Part shown: one piece after another, positions 36,321 to 45,975 of the stretch
Layout of the letters: the number at the start of each line of letters is the position of its first letter
Position numbering within the stretch: the stretch's first letter is position 1
Position numbers and translations under genes: made by a program
Assembly: GCA_963747965.1 (NCBI GenBank)
Contig: CAVVGZ010000008.1
Location: forward strand, 310,001-374,000
Reading direction: 5' to 3'
Length of the DNA stretch: 64,000 nucleotides
DNA from: CAVVGZ01 sp963747965
GTDB taxonomy: Bacteria; Chloroflexota; Anaerolineae; Anaerolineales; Anaerolineaceae
The notes under the pieces: model-generated
Told to the model about the DNA's origin: nothing
The model's database searches: none
The model's input: only the letters and a program-made list of their open reading frames with translations

Positions 36321-37230
36321 ATGATCTACCCGCCCAAACCCCGCACCTCCAATGTGTATCTCCAGGATGGCAAACCGCTTGTCGCCAAAATTCCCCATTT
36401 CAATGGAGATTACCTGCCGCAATCGGTCGCCATGGCCGCGGATTTGCTGGGTGGGCTCGATTGTATCCATCCATTCCGGAGACAGGGTCATCATCAAGCC
36501 CAATTTTAACTGCTCCTTCGCCCTGCCCCTGGCCACCGACCTGGCCTTCCTGGCTGCCATCATCGAGCTGCTCCAGGACCACAATGTACAGGTCACCGTC
36601 GGCGAGATGTGCGGCAAAGCCAACTGGCCTACAGACGAGGTGATCGGGAAATTGGGAGTGCTGCCGGTCCTCAAGCGCTACGGCGTGCCCTTCATCAATT
36701 TCCAGCATGATGAGTGGATCGAGGTCGAGATTCCCGGCAACCATTTCAAGACCCTGCATGTACCGCGTTCCATCTACGAATTTGACAGGCGCATCTATAC
36801 CGGAAACATGCGCACCCACAATTCAGCGCGCTTCACGGTCACACTCAAACTGGGGGTGGGATTCATCAGCGCCGATGACCGCACCTTCCTGCACAGCGAC
36901 CAGTCCATTACCGAGCAGAAAGTCGCCGATATCAACCTGGTCTGGCAGCCGGACCTGGTCTTCGTTGACGGGCGCCGCAGCACCGTCACCCGCTACGGGC
37001 GCGGCCCGTATGTTTACCCCAACCTGGTCATGGCTTCCGGTGACATGGTCGCCATCGACACCCAGGCAGTCAAGGAGCTGCAGAAGTTCGAAGCCGATAA
37101 TGCCCTGCATGTCCCCCTGGAAGAAATCAGCCAGCTGTCACTTTCCCAGGCCCACGGCATCGGCTCCATGGACTATATCCTGCGTGAGGCTGAACCCCGC
37201 ATCCACACCGAAGAAAACAGCATCTTCTAG
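36321..37230 (+). CDS. DUF362-type protein, frameshifted by a 4-base duplication
   Basis: ATG 36321 opens MIYPPKPRTSNVYLQDGKPL. The frame changes near 36465-36472, where ATCC is repeated in tandem. Removing one copy joins LLGGLDCIHS to GDRVIIKPNFNCSFALPLATD. GDRVIIKPN followed by a helix and a DxxxVxxGE-like strand (VQVTVGEMCG) is the core of DUF362. The C-terminal part has NLVMASGDMVAIDTQAVKEL, another DUF362 hallmark. Corrected length is about 301 residues. No ferredoxin-like Cys cluster, present in many DUF362 proteins, is seen. Function of the family is unknown. Confidence 0.78.
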
Positions 37231-37590
37231 CAAATCCGGAACCAATTTCCTCAACCGCTGATTTCAGGGATAAATTCATCCCCCATAATTGATGCTCATG
37301 AGGGCATTACACCGGGTGCCTTCGTTTTCACATTCCCCGGCATCCATACCCCGGCAAGAACGCACCAAATCCCGGGTAAATATTGAAACGGTTCATTATC
37401 CACTGCCCAGGCGGATCCATCCCCAGGCATTTGCACATCCGGGTAGTGGGTTGGTTCTAATCAGACAGGCCTCAGGTTTTTGGTTTAATAGGGCAGGCAC
37501 GTAATAATAGGTGACCGAAAATGAACTCCCCCTCATTGCCCGAAGCATTGATATAATGGCATCAATTAATCGGATTATGGCAGGTACCTC
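37231..37590. other. Intergenic region, no feature seen
   Basis: About 360 bases between the DUF362 gene and the small membrane protein. A 71-codon open frame at 37289-37504 has no ribosome site. No hairpin of note. Confidence 0.55.
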
Positions 37591-37920
37591 ATGGATAATG
37601 CCTCAGAAATTAAAGAAGAACTCAGCCGGCAGCACGAATCTCTCAAAAGGTGGCTCTCAATCCAGTCTGTCCTGCGCTGGATCTTCGTGGTCAATCTATT
37701 ATTGACCATGTTCTTCATCTACACCAACCGCACGGGCAGTACGCTGAGCTCCTTGTGGATGCTGACCATCCTCTCCTTCCTGGCCCTGGTAGGTACCTTC
37801 ATCACCACCGGTATGGCCGCCTCAAAAATCAAGAAGCTGATCCGGGAACTGGAAAGTTTGCCGGCTGAAAACGGGGAGGCTCAGGCGGTAATCGATATTG
37901 CTCCTTCAAATGAGGATTAA
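37591..37920 (+). CDS. Small two-TM membrane protein
   Basis: A 109-residue protein with an N-terminal charged helix (DNASEIKEELSRQHESLKRW), two membrane segments (WIFVVNLLLTMFFIYT and MLTILSFLALVGTFITTGM) and a cytoplasmic C-terminal coiled segment. I do not recognise a family. ATG 37591 follows GGCAGGTACCTC. It stands alone between larger genes. Confidence 0.6.
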   Translation: MDNASEIKEELSRQHESLKRWLSIQSVLRWIFVVNLLLTMFFIYTNRTGSTLSSLWMLTILSFLALVGTFITTGMAASKIKKLIRELESLPAENGEAQAVIDIAPSNED

Positions 37921-38142
37921 ATCTCCACACCTGGCCCATTCTATCGCTTGTAATTATTCCGCATACAGGTACCAGGTATTAAACGCCACCTTGCCCGAAT
38001 ATCCCACCTGTTCTAAAATTGAGCAATCCTAAAAAATGAATAGTCCATTTATGGGTAGACTGAAATTTTGCCGTTCCATTTATTCTCAAACCGGGTGGGA
38101 TGGCACGATCAAGCAGGAACCCGGACAGCATGTGAGTTGATA

Positions 38143-39585
38143 ATGAACCAAAGTGAAAAGAATAAGTTGGACCACCGCACCCTGGTGATGAAATTTGGCG
38201 GGACATCGGTTGGCACTACCCATGCGCTTCAGCAGGTCATCCACATCGTCCAGGATGCCCAGGTGCATTGGCAGAGGGTGGTAGTGGTCATCTCCGCCCT
38301 ATCCGGCGTTACCGACCTGCTGCTCAAGACTGCCCACAATGCCGCTGAAGGCAGCGCCATCGGGTTAAACGGCACCGAAAAGGAACTGTTGACCCGCCAT
38401 CTCGGCATTGCAGAGGATCTGGTTACCAGCCTGGCCCGCCGCCAGCAGCTTAAGCAGGAAATTGGCCACCTTGTGGCTGAATTCAGCAACTTGTGCCACG
38501 CCATAGCAGTGATTGGCGAAGCTTCGCCGCGCGCCCTGGATGCTGTGGCAGCCCTGGGGGAGCGCATGTCGGTGCGCCTGCTGGCTGCCGCCCTGGAATC
38601 TGCCGGGATTCGTGCAATTTCGGTGGAAGCCACCCAGCTGATTGTCACCGATGAGCGTTTCCAGGCAGCCCACCCCGATTTTGAAGCCACCCGCATTGCA
38701 GCCACCCGCATGCTGGAACCAATCCTTTCCCGGGGTGTTGTTCCTGTGGTGACCGGATTTATTTCCGCCAGCAGCAGCGGGGTGACCACCACCCTGGGGC
38801 GCGGCGGCAGTGATTACTCGGCCGCCTTGCTGGCTTCCGTCCTTCAGGCAGATGAGGTTTGGATTTGGACGGATGTGGATGGGGTGATGACCAGCGACCC
38901 GCGCCTGGTGGAAAACGCCCGCACCATCCCGGTGCTTTCTTATCGTGAAGTTGCTGAACTGGCTTTTTATGGCGCCAGGGTGCTCCATCCCAAAACCATC
39001 CGCCCGATCATTGAGGCAGGCATCGCCCTGCGTGTGTGTAATACCTTTAACCCGCGGCATCCCGGCACCCGCATCGTCGGCAAACACAGCCAACAGGACA
39101 TCACCGTCATCAAGGCCGTTACCGCCATCCAGGGGCTCAAGCTGATCACCCTGGAAGGGCGCGGTATGCTCGGTATCCCCGGTGTGGCAGCGCGTACCTT
39201 TGCCGCCGTAGCCGCCACGAAAACCAGCGTCCCGCTCATCTCGCAGGCATCCTCGGAGCAGTCCATTTGCTTCACCGTTCCGCTGGAATGTGCCGCCAGG
39301 GTGATTGCATCCCTGGAGGAGACCTTTGATCGCGAGATCCAAAAAAATGACATCGATCGGGTCTGGGCAACCGCCGAGGTGGTAATTGTCACCGTGGTTG
39401 GAGCCGGGATGATCCACACCCCCGGTGTAGCCGGCCGCATATTTACCGCCCTGGGTACTGCCGGTGTGAATGTGATTGCCATTGCTCAAGGGTCTTCCGA
39501 GGTATCCATTAGCATGGTGGTGAGCGCCGAAGATACCAGGGCTGCTCTTTATTCCCTGCATGAGCTGATCGCCAACAACACCTAG
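38143..39585 (+). CDS. lysC: Aspartate kinase
   Basis: A 480-residue enzyme phosphorylating aspartate, first step to lysine, threonine and methionine. The kinase domain starts VMKFGGTSVG and has LGRGGSDYSAALLA and the active-site WTDVDGVMTSDPR. Two C-terminal ACT domains (from about ITLEGRGMLGIPGVAAR) provide feedback control. The length matches the monofunctional class with a long C-terminal regulatory region, as in ThrA/AKIII-type kinases. The start ATG 38143 is four residues before the first conserved segment. asd follows 61 bases on, so the two form the entry to the aspartate family. Confidence 0.96.
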   Translation: MNQSEKNKLDHRTLVMKFGGTSVGTTHALQQVIHIVQDAQVHWQRVVVVISALSGVTDLLLKTAHNAAEGSAIGLNGTEKELLTRHLGIAEDLVTSLARRQQLKQEIGHLVAEFSNLCHAIAVIGEASPRALDAVAALGERMSVRLLAAALESAGIRAISVEATQLIVTDERFQAAHPDFEATRIAATRMLEPILSRGVVPVVTGFISASSSGVTTTLGRGGSDYSAALLASVLQADEVWIWTDVDGVMTSDPRLVENARTIPVLSYREVAELAFYGARVLHPKTIRPIIEAGIALRVCNTFNPRHPGTRIVGKHSQQDITVIKAVTAIQGLKLITLEGRGMLGIPGVAARTFAAVAATKTSVPLISQASSEQSICFTVPLECAARVIASLEETFDREIQKNDIDRVWATAEVVIVTVVGAGMIHTPGVAGRIFTALGTAGVNVIAIAQGSSEVSISMVVSAEDTRAALYSLHELIANNT

Positions 39586-39649
39586 GAAAAGGTCATGATT
39601 GTGTTTTTTGAAATTTTCGGGTTGTATTTGGTACCATTAAGGAGTGATG

Positions 39650-40716
39650 ATGATAATTGATAAGAAAATCCCTGTTGCCGTGCTTGCTGCCACAGGCAGC
39701 GTCGGGCAGCGTTTTGTCCAGCTTCTGGATGGACATCCCTGGTTTGAGGTGGTCGCCCTGACAGGTTCAGAACGAACCCGTGGGCAGCTTTATGGCGAAA
39801 CCTGCCGCTGGCTGCTGCCGGAACCCATGCCTGCCTGGGCGCAGTCCATGCGTCTCAGCATGCTCTGACTCCGCAGGAAGTGCAGGTACCGGTTGTTTTT
39901 TCTGCACTCCCCGCTGATTCTGCCAGGGAGGTGGAGCCCCTTTTTGCCCGTGCCGGGACAGCCGTTTTCTCCAACGCATCCGCCTACCGTACGGACCCCC
40001 TGGTGCCAATCCTCCTGCCGGAGGTCAATGCCGGGCAGGCTGGGCTGGTTGAAATTCAGAGACGGCAGTACGGGTGGAGCGGGTGCATTGTCACCAATTC
40101 CAACTGCACCAGTACAGGCATGACCGTCGCCCTGAAACCCCTGTTGGAGGCGTTCGGAATCAAGCGCGTTTTTGCCGTTTCTCTGCAGGCTCTTTCCGGG
40201 GCGGGTTATCCGGGGGTAGCCTCCATGGACATCATCGATAATGTCATTCCTTACATCGCCAATGAAGAAGAGAAGGTGGAGCAGGAACCGCTCAAGATGC
40301 TGGGTAAATTTCAAAATGGCCAGCTGCAGCATGCAAATTTCATCATCTCTGCCCACACCAACCGGGTGGCAGTCAGTGACGGGCACCTGGTATGCCTCTC
40401 CGTGGAGTTGGGAAAAACAGCCCCCCTGGCTGATGTGGAGGCTGTATTAAGCGCTTACCAGGCGCCCCTGCAAGCCCGTGACCTCCCGTCTGCTCCCCTT
40501 CCTGTTCTCCAGATTACCGGAAAACCGGACCGCCCGCAGCCGCGCCTGGACCGCATGGCTGGCAAGGGTATGACCACTGTCCTCGGCAGGCTGCGCAAGG
40601 ACCCCCTCTTTGATATAAAATTTATCGTCCTCTCCCATAACACGATCCGGGGAGCTGCGGGTGGGTCAATCTACAATGCGGAGTTGCTGGTAAAACTGAA
40701 ACTGGCAGGTGCATAG
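39650..40716 (+). CDS. asd: Aspartate-semialdehyde dehydrogenase, frameshifted
   Basis: It reduces aspartyl phosphate to the semialdehyde. The first frame has the NADP-binding VLAATGSVGQRF and ends shortly after EPMPAWAQSMRLSML. The second frame, two bases different, resumes at ALTPQEVQVPVVFSALPAD and contains the catalytic Cys in TNSNCTSTG, then LSGAGYPGV and SHNTIRGAAGGS. The NSNCTS and LSGAGYPG patterns are those of archaeal/fungal-type ASD. The frames meet near 39855-39868, giving about 355 residues. ATG 39650 is chosen, five bases after AAGGAG. Confidence 0.9.
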
Positions 40717-40763
40717 AGAATCCCCGCTATTGCATCACCCGCAATTCATGGGAGAAGGTTGCT

Positions 40764-41438
40764 GTGATAGAATCAAAGGCAATGTTTCTACTTGCTTCCA
40801 ATTCCCCCCGCCGGCGGCAGATGTTCGCCTGGACAGGCTGGCCGTTTGAGGTGCACGCTGTCAATATCGATGAATCCCCTCTTCCCGGAGAAACCCCGCC
40901 AGCTCATGTAAGCCGGCTCGCCGATCAAAAAGCGCAGGCTGCAAGATCACTGGTTGGTCAATGGCAGTTCATCCTGGCCGCCGATACCATCGTCGCCATA
41001 GGGGATGACATCCTTGGTAAGCCTGCTGACCCGCAGGATGCTGTGGCTATGCTGGGCAGGCTGCGGGCTAAGGTCCACCAGGTATATACTGCTATTTCCA
41101 TCCTTGAAATGCAAACAGGAGAACTAAAACGGGACCTGTGTATCTCTCAGGTGCCAATGCGTATGTATAATGATGGGGAAATAGAAAACTATGTTGCCAG
41201 TGGCGACCCGCTGGATAAAGCTGGCGCCTATGCTATCCAGAATGCCGGTTTTCATCCGGTTGAAAACTTCAGCGGCTGCTATGCCAGTGTGGCAGGTTTG
41301 CCGCTTTGCCATGTGCTTCGCCTGATGCAAGGCAATCGCGTCTACCCGGAAAGGGATATTCCTGGCAGTTGCCAGAACAACCTGCAGTACAAGTGTCCGG
41401 TATATCAAGAAATTTTGGGGCATGAAAACAATGGATAA
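40764..41438 (+). CDS. maf: Maf-like nucleotide pyrophosphatase
   Basis: A 224-residue Maf/YhdE/YceF-family enzyme that hydrolyses non-canonical or modified nucleoside triphosphates. SNSPRRRQMF is the N-terminal signature loop, AADTIVAIGDDILGKP the central active-site strand, and DKAGAYAIQNAGF the C-terminal motif. GTG 40764 follows GGAGAAGG. The C-terminal 30 residues extend past the normal Maf end. It lies 12 bases before the PBP gene. Confidence 0.92.
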   Translation: MIESKAMFLLASNSPRRRQMFAWTGWPFEVHAVNIDESPLPGETPPAHVSRLADQKAQAARSLVGQWQFILAADTIVAIGDDILGKPADPQDAVAMLGRLRAKVHQVYTAISILEMQTGELKRDLCISQVPMRMYNDGEIENYVASGDPLDKAGAYAIQNAGFHPVENFSGCYASVAGLPLCHVLRLMQGNRVYPERDIPGSCQNNLQYKCPVYQEILGHENNG

Positions 41439-41450
41439 TTTGAGGTTAAG

Positions 41451-43700
41451 ATGAAGCGCAGATTCACTCTATTAATATTAGTGATCCTCCTGGCAGCAGT
41501 CTCCTGCTCTCCCGCCAGCGAAGTTGTCCCTACCACATCAACTACAGCCGGGGCTCCCCTGCCAACACCACGCCTGAAAATTACCGAGGCACCTGATGCG
41601 CAAACAGCCGCTGAAAGTTTTTTAAGTTACTGGCAGGCTGAAGATTATGAAAATATGTATGCCATGCTTGCCCGGGTTAGCCGGGATGCCATCCCCTTCG
41701 AGCAGTTTGTCGCCCGTTACAAGGAGGCGGCAGCCAGCCTTACCCTGCAGGAACTTAACTCCCAGGTCTTATCCACATTAACCAACCCGGCCAGTGCCCA
41801 GGTGGCCTATCGCTCCATTTTTGATACCTCCATGTTTGAACAGATTCAGCGGGATATGATCATGAACCTGGTGCTGGAGGACAATACCTGGCGGATTCTA
41901 TGGGAGGATGGTTTAATCCTGCCAGAGCTCAGCGGCGGCAATCGCCTGGCCCTGGATATCAAATCGCCGTCACGCGGCAGTATCAAGGACATCAATGGCA
42001 CAAACCTGGCTTCCCAGGCGGATGCCGTTGCCGTCGGGATCATCCCCAGCCAGGTCCCCAATGGTCAGGCAGGTGTTTTATTGTCCCATGCATCCAGCCT
42101 GACCGGTAAGGATCTGCGCACCGTGAACGATATCTATGAGCGTGACTTTAATGAATGGTATATTGCCATCGGGGAAGCTCTCCTGCAGTCCGTGCAGGAT
42201 CTCCAGGGGCGTTACCCCAGTTTAATCAACAATGCCGGCTTGCAATTCAGGGAATACAGCAGCCGTTTCTATCCTGAGGGCGGGATTGCTCCACATGCTG
42301 TCGGATACACGCTATCCATCCCGGCAGAACAGCTTGAGGAGTATCAGCGCCTCGGTTATCCTAACAATGCAAAAATTGGCGCCTCTGGATTGGAAAAATG
42401 GGGCGAAGAGTACCTGGCAGGCAGGCGCGGTTCATCACTGTATGTCGTTGATCCCAAGGGACAGGTGGTTACCCGCCTTGCCCAAAATGAATCCAAACCA
42501 TCCAACAACATTTACACCACCCTGGATGCCGATTTGCAGGCTGAAGTGCAGCGCTCCATTGATGGTTTTAAGGGTTCTGCCGTCGTCATCGAGCGGGACA
42601 CTGGGCGTATCCTGGCGATGGCATCTTCACCATCCTTTGACCAAAACCTGTTGGATCCGGGCAATTACAATTCCATTTACCGCCAGGGCGAAATCTTTAA
42701 CTCTCCGGATCTTCCATTATTAAATCGGGCCACCCAAAGCTCCTATCCGGTCGGATCCGTTTTTAAGATCATCACCATGGCGGCGGCGCTCGAAAGTGGT
42801 TTATTTTCAAAAGACACGGTTTATAACTGCGGTCATGAATTTACCGATTTAGCAGGTCTGACACTATATGATTGGACCTATGCCAAGGAAGTATCTCCCA
42901 GTGGAGACCTCAATTTGATGGAAGGGCTGATGCGCTCTTGCAATCCCTGGTTCTGGCATATCGGGCTCGAACTTTTCCGTGATGGAAAGACCAATTACCT
43001 CGCCGAAATGGCGCGTGCCTTCGGTCTGGGAAGCTCGACCGGGATAGATCAGGTCCCTGAGGATGGTGGCAGTATCCAGGATGTTGCCAGCGAAGGAGAT
43101 GCTGTCCAGCTGGCAATCGGCCAGGGAACCATGCTGGCTACTCCGCTTCAGATTGCCAATATGGTCGCTGCGGTTGGGAACGGTGGTACCCTTTATAAGC
43201 CTCAACTTGTCGAACGCATCGAGGGATTGGATGGCACAGATGTATTCACGTTTAAACCCGAAGTCATCCGCCAACTCCCGATTTCCCCGGAAAATCTGGA
43301 GGCTATTCAAACCGCTATGAACATGGTGGTCAACAACACCCGCGGTACGGCATACCGTAGTTTCTTGGGGATGAACTATAAGATCCATGCCAAAACAGGT
43401 TCCGCCACCACTTCCGCTGAAGATCCGCATTCCTGGTTTGCCGGGTATACCGATGAAAGACGCCAGGATTTACCGGATATTGCTATTGCAGTGGTAGCTG
43501 AAAACGCCGGGGAAGGTTCGGAGATTTCCGCCAAGATCTTCCGCAGGATTCTTGAGGTCTATTATGAAGGCCAGCCGCGCACCCTGTATCCGTGGGAATC
43601 CTCTTTCTATATAACCAGCACACCCACCCCGCTGCCGACAAATACCGCCACCGCCGGTCCACCTCCGACCGAAGAACCCACAGAAACCCCGCAGCCATGA
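41451..43700 (+). CDS. Lipoprotein-type penicillin-binding protein with MecA_N-like domain
   Basis: A 749-residue class B peptidoglycan transpeptidase. It starts with a lipoprotein signal (lipobox AVSC, Cys19) instead of a plain TM anchor. Residues about 50-155 form an NTF2-like MecA_N module (AAESFLSYWQAEDYENMYAM). A dimerisation domain follows (NRLALDIKSPSRGSIKDING). The catalytic motifs are S436-x2-K439, S496-x-N498 and K648-T-G. The C-terminal tail is Thr/Pro-rich (SFYITSTPTPLPTNT), perhaps wall-spanning. The architecture matches PBP2a/PBP3-like enzymes, some of which tolerate beta-lactams; resistance here is not shown. The TGA overlaps the ATG of rsgA. Confidence 0.93.
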   Translation: MKRRFTLLILVILLAAVSCSPASEVVPTTSTTAGAPLPTPRLKITEAPDAQTAAESFLSYWQAEDYENMYAMLARVSRDAIPFEQFVARYKEAAASLTLQELNSQVLSTLTNPASAQVAYRSIFDTSMFEQIQRDMIMNLVLEDNTWRILWEDGLILPELSGGNRLALDIKSPSRGSIKDINGTNLASQADAVAVGIIPSQVPNGQAGVLLSHASSLTGKDLRTVNDIYERDFNEWYIAIGEALLQSVQDLQGRYPSLINNAGLQFREYSSRFYPEGGIAPHAVGYTLSIPAEQLEEYQRLGYPNNAKIGASGLEKWGEEYLAGRRGSSLYVVDPKGQVVTRLAQNESKPSNNIYTTLDADLQAEVQRSIDGFKGSAVVIERDTGRILAMASSPSFDQNLLDPGNYNSIYRQGEIFNSPDLPLLNRATQSSYPVGSVFKIITMAAALESGLFSKDTVYNCGHEFTDLAGLTLYDWTYAKEVSPSGDLNLMEGLMRSCNPWFWHIGLELFRDGKTNYLAEMARAFGLGSSTGIDQVPEDGGSIQDVASEGDAVQLAIGQGTMLATPLQIANMVAAVGNGGTLYKPQLVERIEGLDGTDVFTFKPEVIRQLPISPENLEAIQTAMNMVVNNTRGTAYRSFLGMNYKIHAKTGSATTSAEDPHSWFAGYTDERRQDLPDIAIAVVAENAGEGSEISAKIFRRILEVYYEGQPRTLYPWESSFYITSTPTPLPTNTATAGPPPTEEPTETPQP

Positions 43701-44637
43701 GTTCGAAAAATCAGGCCGGGTTAATTACCCGCTACCAGGCTGGTTATTACGTTGTCCAAAATGGAAACGAAACCCTGGTATGCAAACTGCGCGGTCGGCT
43801 TAAACGCGGCCCTGCTGTCGGAGACCTGGTAGCCATTGGCGATATGGTACACTTTCTGCGTTTATCAGACGGTACAGGGGTTATTGAAAAAGTGGAGCCC
43901 CGTCGGCGTGCCCTGGTGCGCATGTCGCCCACCCTCAAGGGGGTATATGAACAGGTTCTGCTTGCCAATCCCGACCAGGCGGTACTGGTTTTTTCCTGTG
44001 CAAAACCCGAACCTCACCTGCGTATGCTGGACCGTTTCCTGGTCATATGTGAACGCGAAGACATCCCCCCCTTATCGTTGCCAATAAAGTGGACCTGATT
44101 GGACTGCCAGCCGCCCAGGAGATATTTGCCGCATACCCCCCATTGGGTTACCCGGTTATTTTCACTTCAGCCGTCAGCAGGGAAGGCGTGGATGCCCTGC
44201 ATGATCTTTTAAAAGGTAAAATTTCTGCCCTGGCCGGTCCTTCCGGGGTAGGCAAAACCAGCCTGTTAAATGCCATTCAACCCCAACTGGGGAAAAAGGT
44301 TAAAACCGTGAGCAAGGCGACCTCAAAAGGGCGCCACAGCACCGTTGTCAGGGAGTTGATCCCGTTGGAAAGCAGCGGATATGTGGCTGACCTGCCCGGT
44401 TTACGCGCTTTGGAATTATGGGATATCGAACCGGAGGAGTTGGATGGTTACTTTCCGGAACTGCGTCCCCTGGTCCAGTTCTGCCAGTTCAATGACTGTA
44501 CCCACCGCAGCGAACCGGGATGCGCAGTCCGCCAGGCGGTTTCCGAAGGCAAAGTCCATCCAGAACGCCATGAATCCTACCTCAGAATGCGCTTTGGTGA
44601 CCCCATAGATAACGGCATATCAAACGACCTGGCCTGA
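43697..44637 (+). CDS. rsgA: Ribosome small-subunit GTPase RsgA, frameshifted
   Basis: A circularly permuted GTPase that helps mature the 30S subunit. An N-terminal OB fold (LVCKLRGRLKRG) is followed by the G4 motif VANKVDL, the G1 motif GPSGVGKTSLLNA, the G3 motif DLPGLR and a zinc site ending C-x4-C-x-H (FCQFNDCTHRSEPGC). The two frames join at the C7 run 44065-44071. Adding one base gives DIPPLIVANKVDL, giving about 313 residues. It is translationally coupled to the PBP gene through ATGA. Confidence 0.92.
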
Positions 44638-44654
44638 ATCCGGGGAATTTTCCC

Positions 44655-45701
44655 TTAAAGCCCCTCAGAAAAAACTTTTTCTAAAATTTGGACGGCTTCT
44701 TCAACATCCCTGTCTTGAATCCCGTAATGGGTTACCAGCCGGATCAGGCGCGGACCTTCCGCGTTGCACAGCAGGCCATGCTGTTTTATCCTTTCCACGA
44801 CCGATTTTGCATCAAGCGGGAATTCCATGCTTACAGCAAGGTGTAGAATATTTGTGGCCGGCGGGTCTTCCATCAGTTTTAAACCCGGTATGGGTTTGAG
44901 TCCAGCCGCCAGCAGTTTCATGCGGCGGTGGTCCTCTGCCAGACGATCTACATTTTCCTCAAGGGCAACGATGCCCGCCGCAGCCAGAATCCCAGCCTGG
45001 CGCATTCCCCCTCCAAGCATTTTTCGGATTTTCCGCGCCCGTTTGATAAACTCCGCACTGCCGCACAGCAGCGATCCAACCGGGGCAGACAAACCCTTAC
45101 TCAGGCAGAACGTAATTGAATCCGCAGGTTCTGCCAGTTCACTGGCTTCTACTCCCAGCGCAACCGCCGCATTAAATATACGTGCCCCGTCAATATGCAG
45201 GCGAAGCCCATTTTCATGGGCAATCTGGCTTACACTGCGGGTATAGCTTGCAGTGAGCGGAACACCCCCGCAAACAGAATGCGTATTTTCCAGGACGATC
45301 AGGCGCGTCGGTGGAAAATGGATATTTTCCTCGCGAATTACACCTGAGATTGCTTCCAGGTTCAGGGTTCCATCAGCCTGGTTGGTCAGCGTATTCATCA
45401 TCACTCCCGCTAACGCAGCCGAACCGCCAACCTCGTCATAAAAGATGTGGGATTGCTTTCCGACGATGACTTCATCCCCCCGCTGGCAGTGGGTCATGGT
45501 AGCCACCAGGTTGCCCATTGTCCCTGAAGCAACAAACAGGGCTGATTCTTTACCCATCCGCCGGGCTGCCATTTTTTCCAGCTGGTTTATGGTTGGGTCA
45601 TCGCCATAGACATCATCGCCTACTTCTGCAGATGCAATTGCTTTCCACATGGATGGTGTTGGTTTTGTTACTGTATCTGAACGCATATCAATGAGCGGCA
45701 T
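44655..45701 (-). CDS. ltaE: L-threonine (low-specificity) aldolase
   Basis: A 348-residue PLP enzyme that splits threonine or allo-threonine into glycine and acetaldehyde. DMRSDTVTKPTPSMW is the family start. LHIDGARIFNAAVALG has the PLP-contacting Asp/Arg, and CLSKGLSAPVGSLL carries the PLP-binding Lys. It is convergent with rsgA, with 17 bases between the two stops. Glycine or serine interconversion is the likely role. Confidence 0.94.
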   Translation of the reverse strand: MPLIDMRSDTVTKPTPSMWKAIASAEVGDDVYGDDPTINQLEKMAARRMGKESALFVASGTMGNLVATMTHCQRGDEVIVGKQSHIFYDEVGGSAALAGVMMNTLTNQADGTLNLEAISGVIREENIHFPPTRLIVLENTHSVCGGVPLTASYTRSVSQIAHENGLRLHIDGARIFNAAVALGVEASELAEPADSITFCLSKGLSAPVGSLLCGSAEFIKRARKIRKMLGGGMRQAGILAAAGIVALEENVDRLAEDHRRMKLLAAGLKPIPGLKLMEDPPATNILHLAVSMEFPLDAKSVVERIKQHGLLCNAEGPRLIRLVTHYGIQDRDVEEAVQILEKVFSEGL

Positions 45702-45975
45702 GGTTCCCTGCTCCTTTTGTGGTTAATTTAGGTTTTTTTCGAAAATAATTCTCCATTAAGTCCACCATCAGCATTTTCCTGGTTGAAGAAAGAATCAAAT
45801 AAAACCAGGTTCTATCATAACATTCCTTTGGAAATGAGAAAAAGAAAAAGTGTTAAATCCGAAAAGAAAGAAGATTACCGGGCTTCGCCGTCAGGATTGG
45901 ATTAGAATTGGATCTATCACTCATATTTTGATTGATGACGATTCATAGATTCTGCATTCAAGGAATGGATAAATT

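Noticed and set aside
38229..39561. Minus-strand frames of up to 398 codons opposite lysC
   Set aside because: Antisense of a conserved kinase; Gly/His-rich low-quality translation without start signals.
44065..44071. Programmed frameshifting in rsgA at C7
   Set aside because: No shift-site/pseudoknot context and the family is not known to use it; many similar events point to consensus error.
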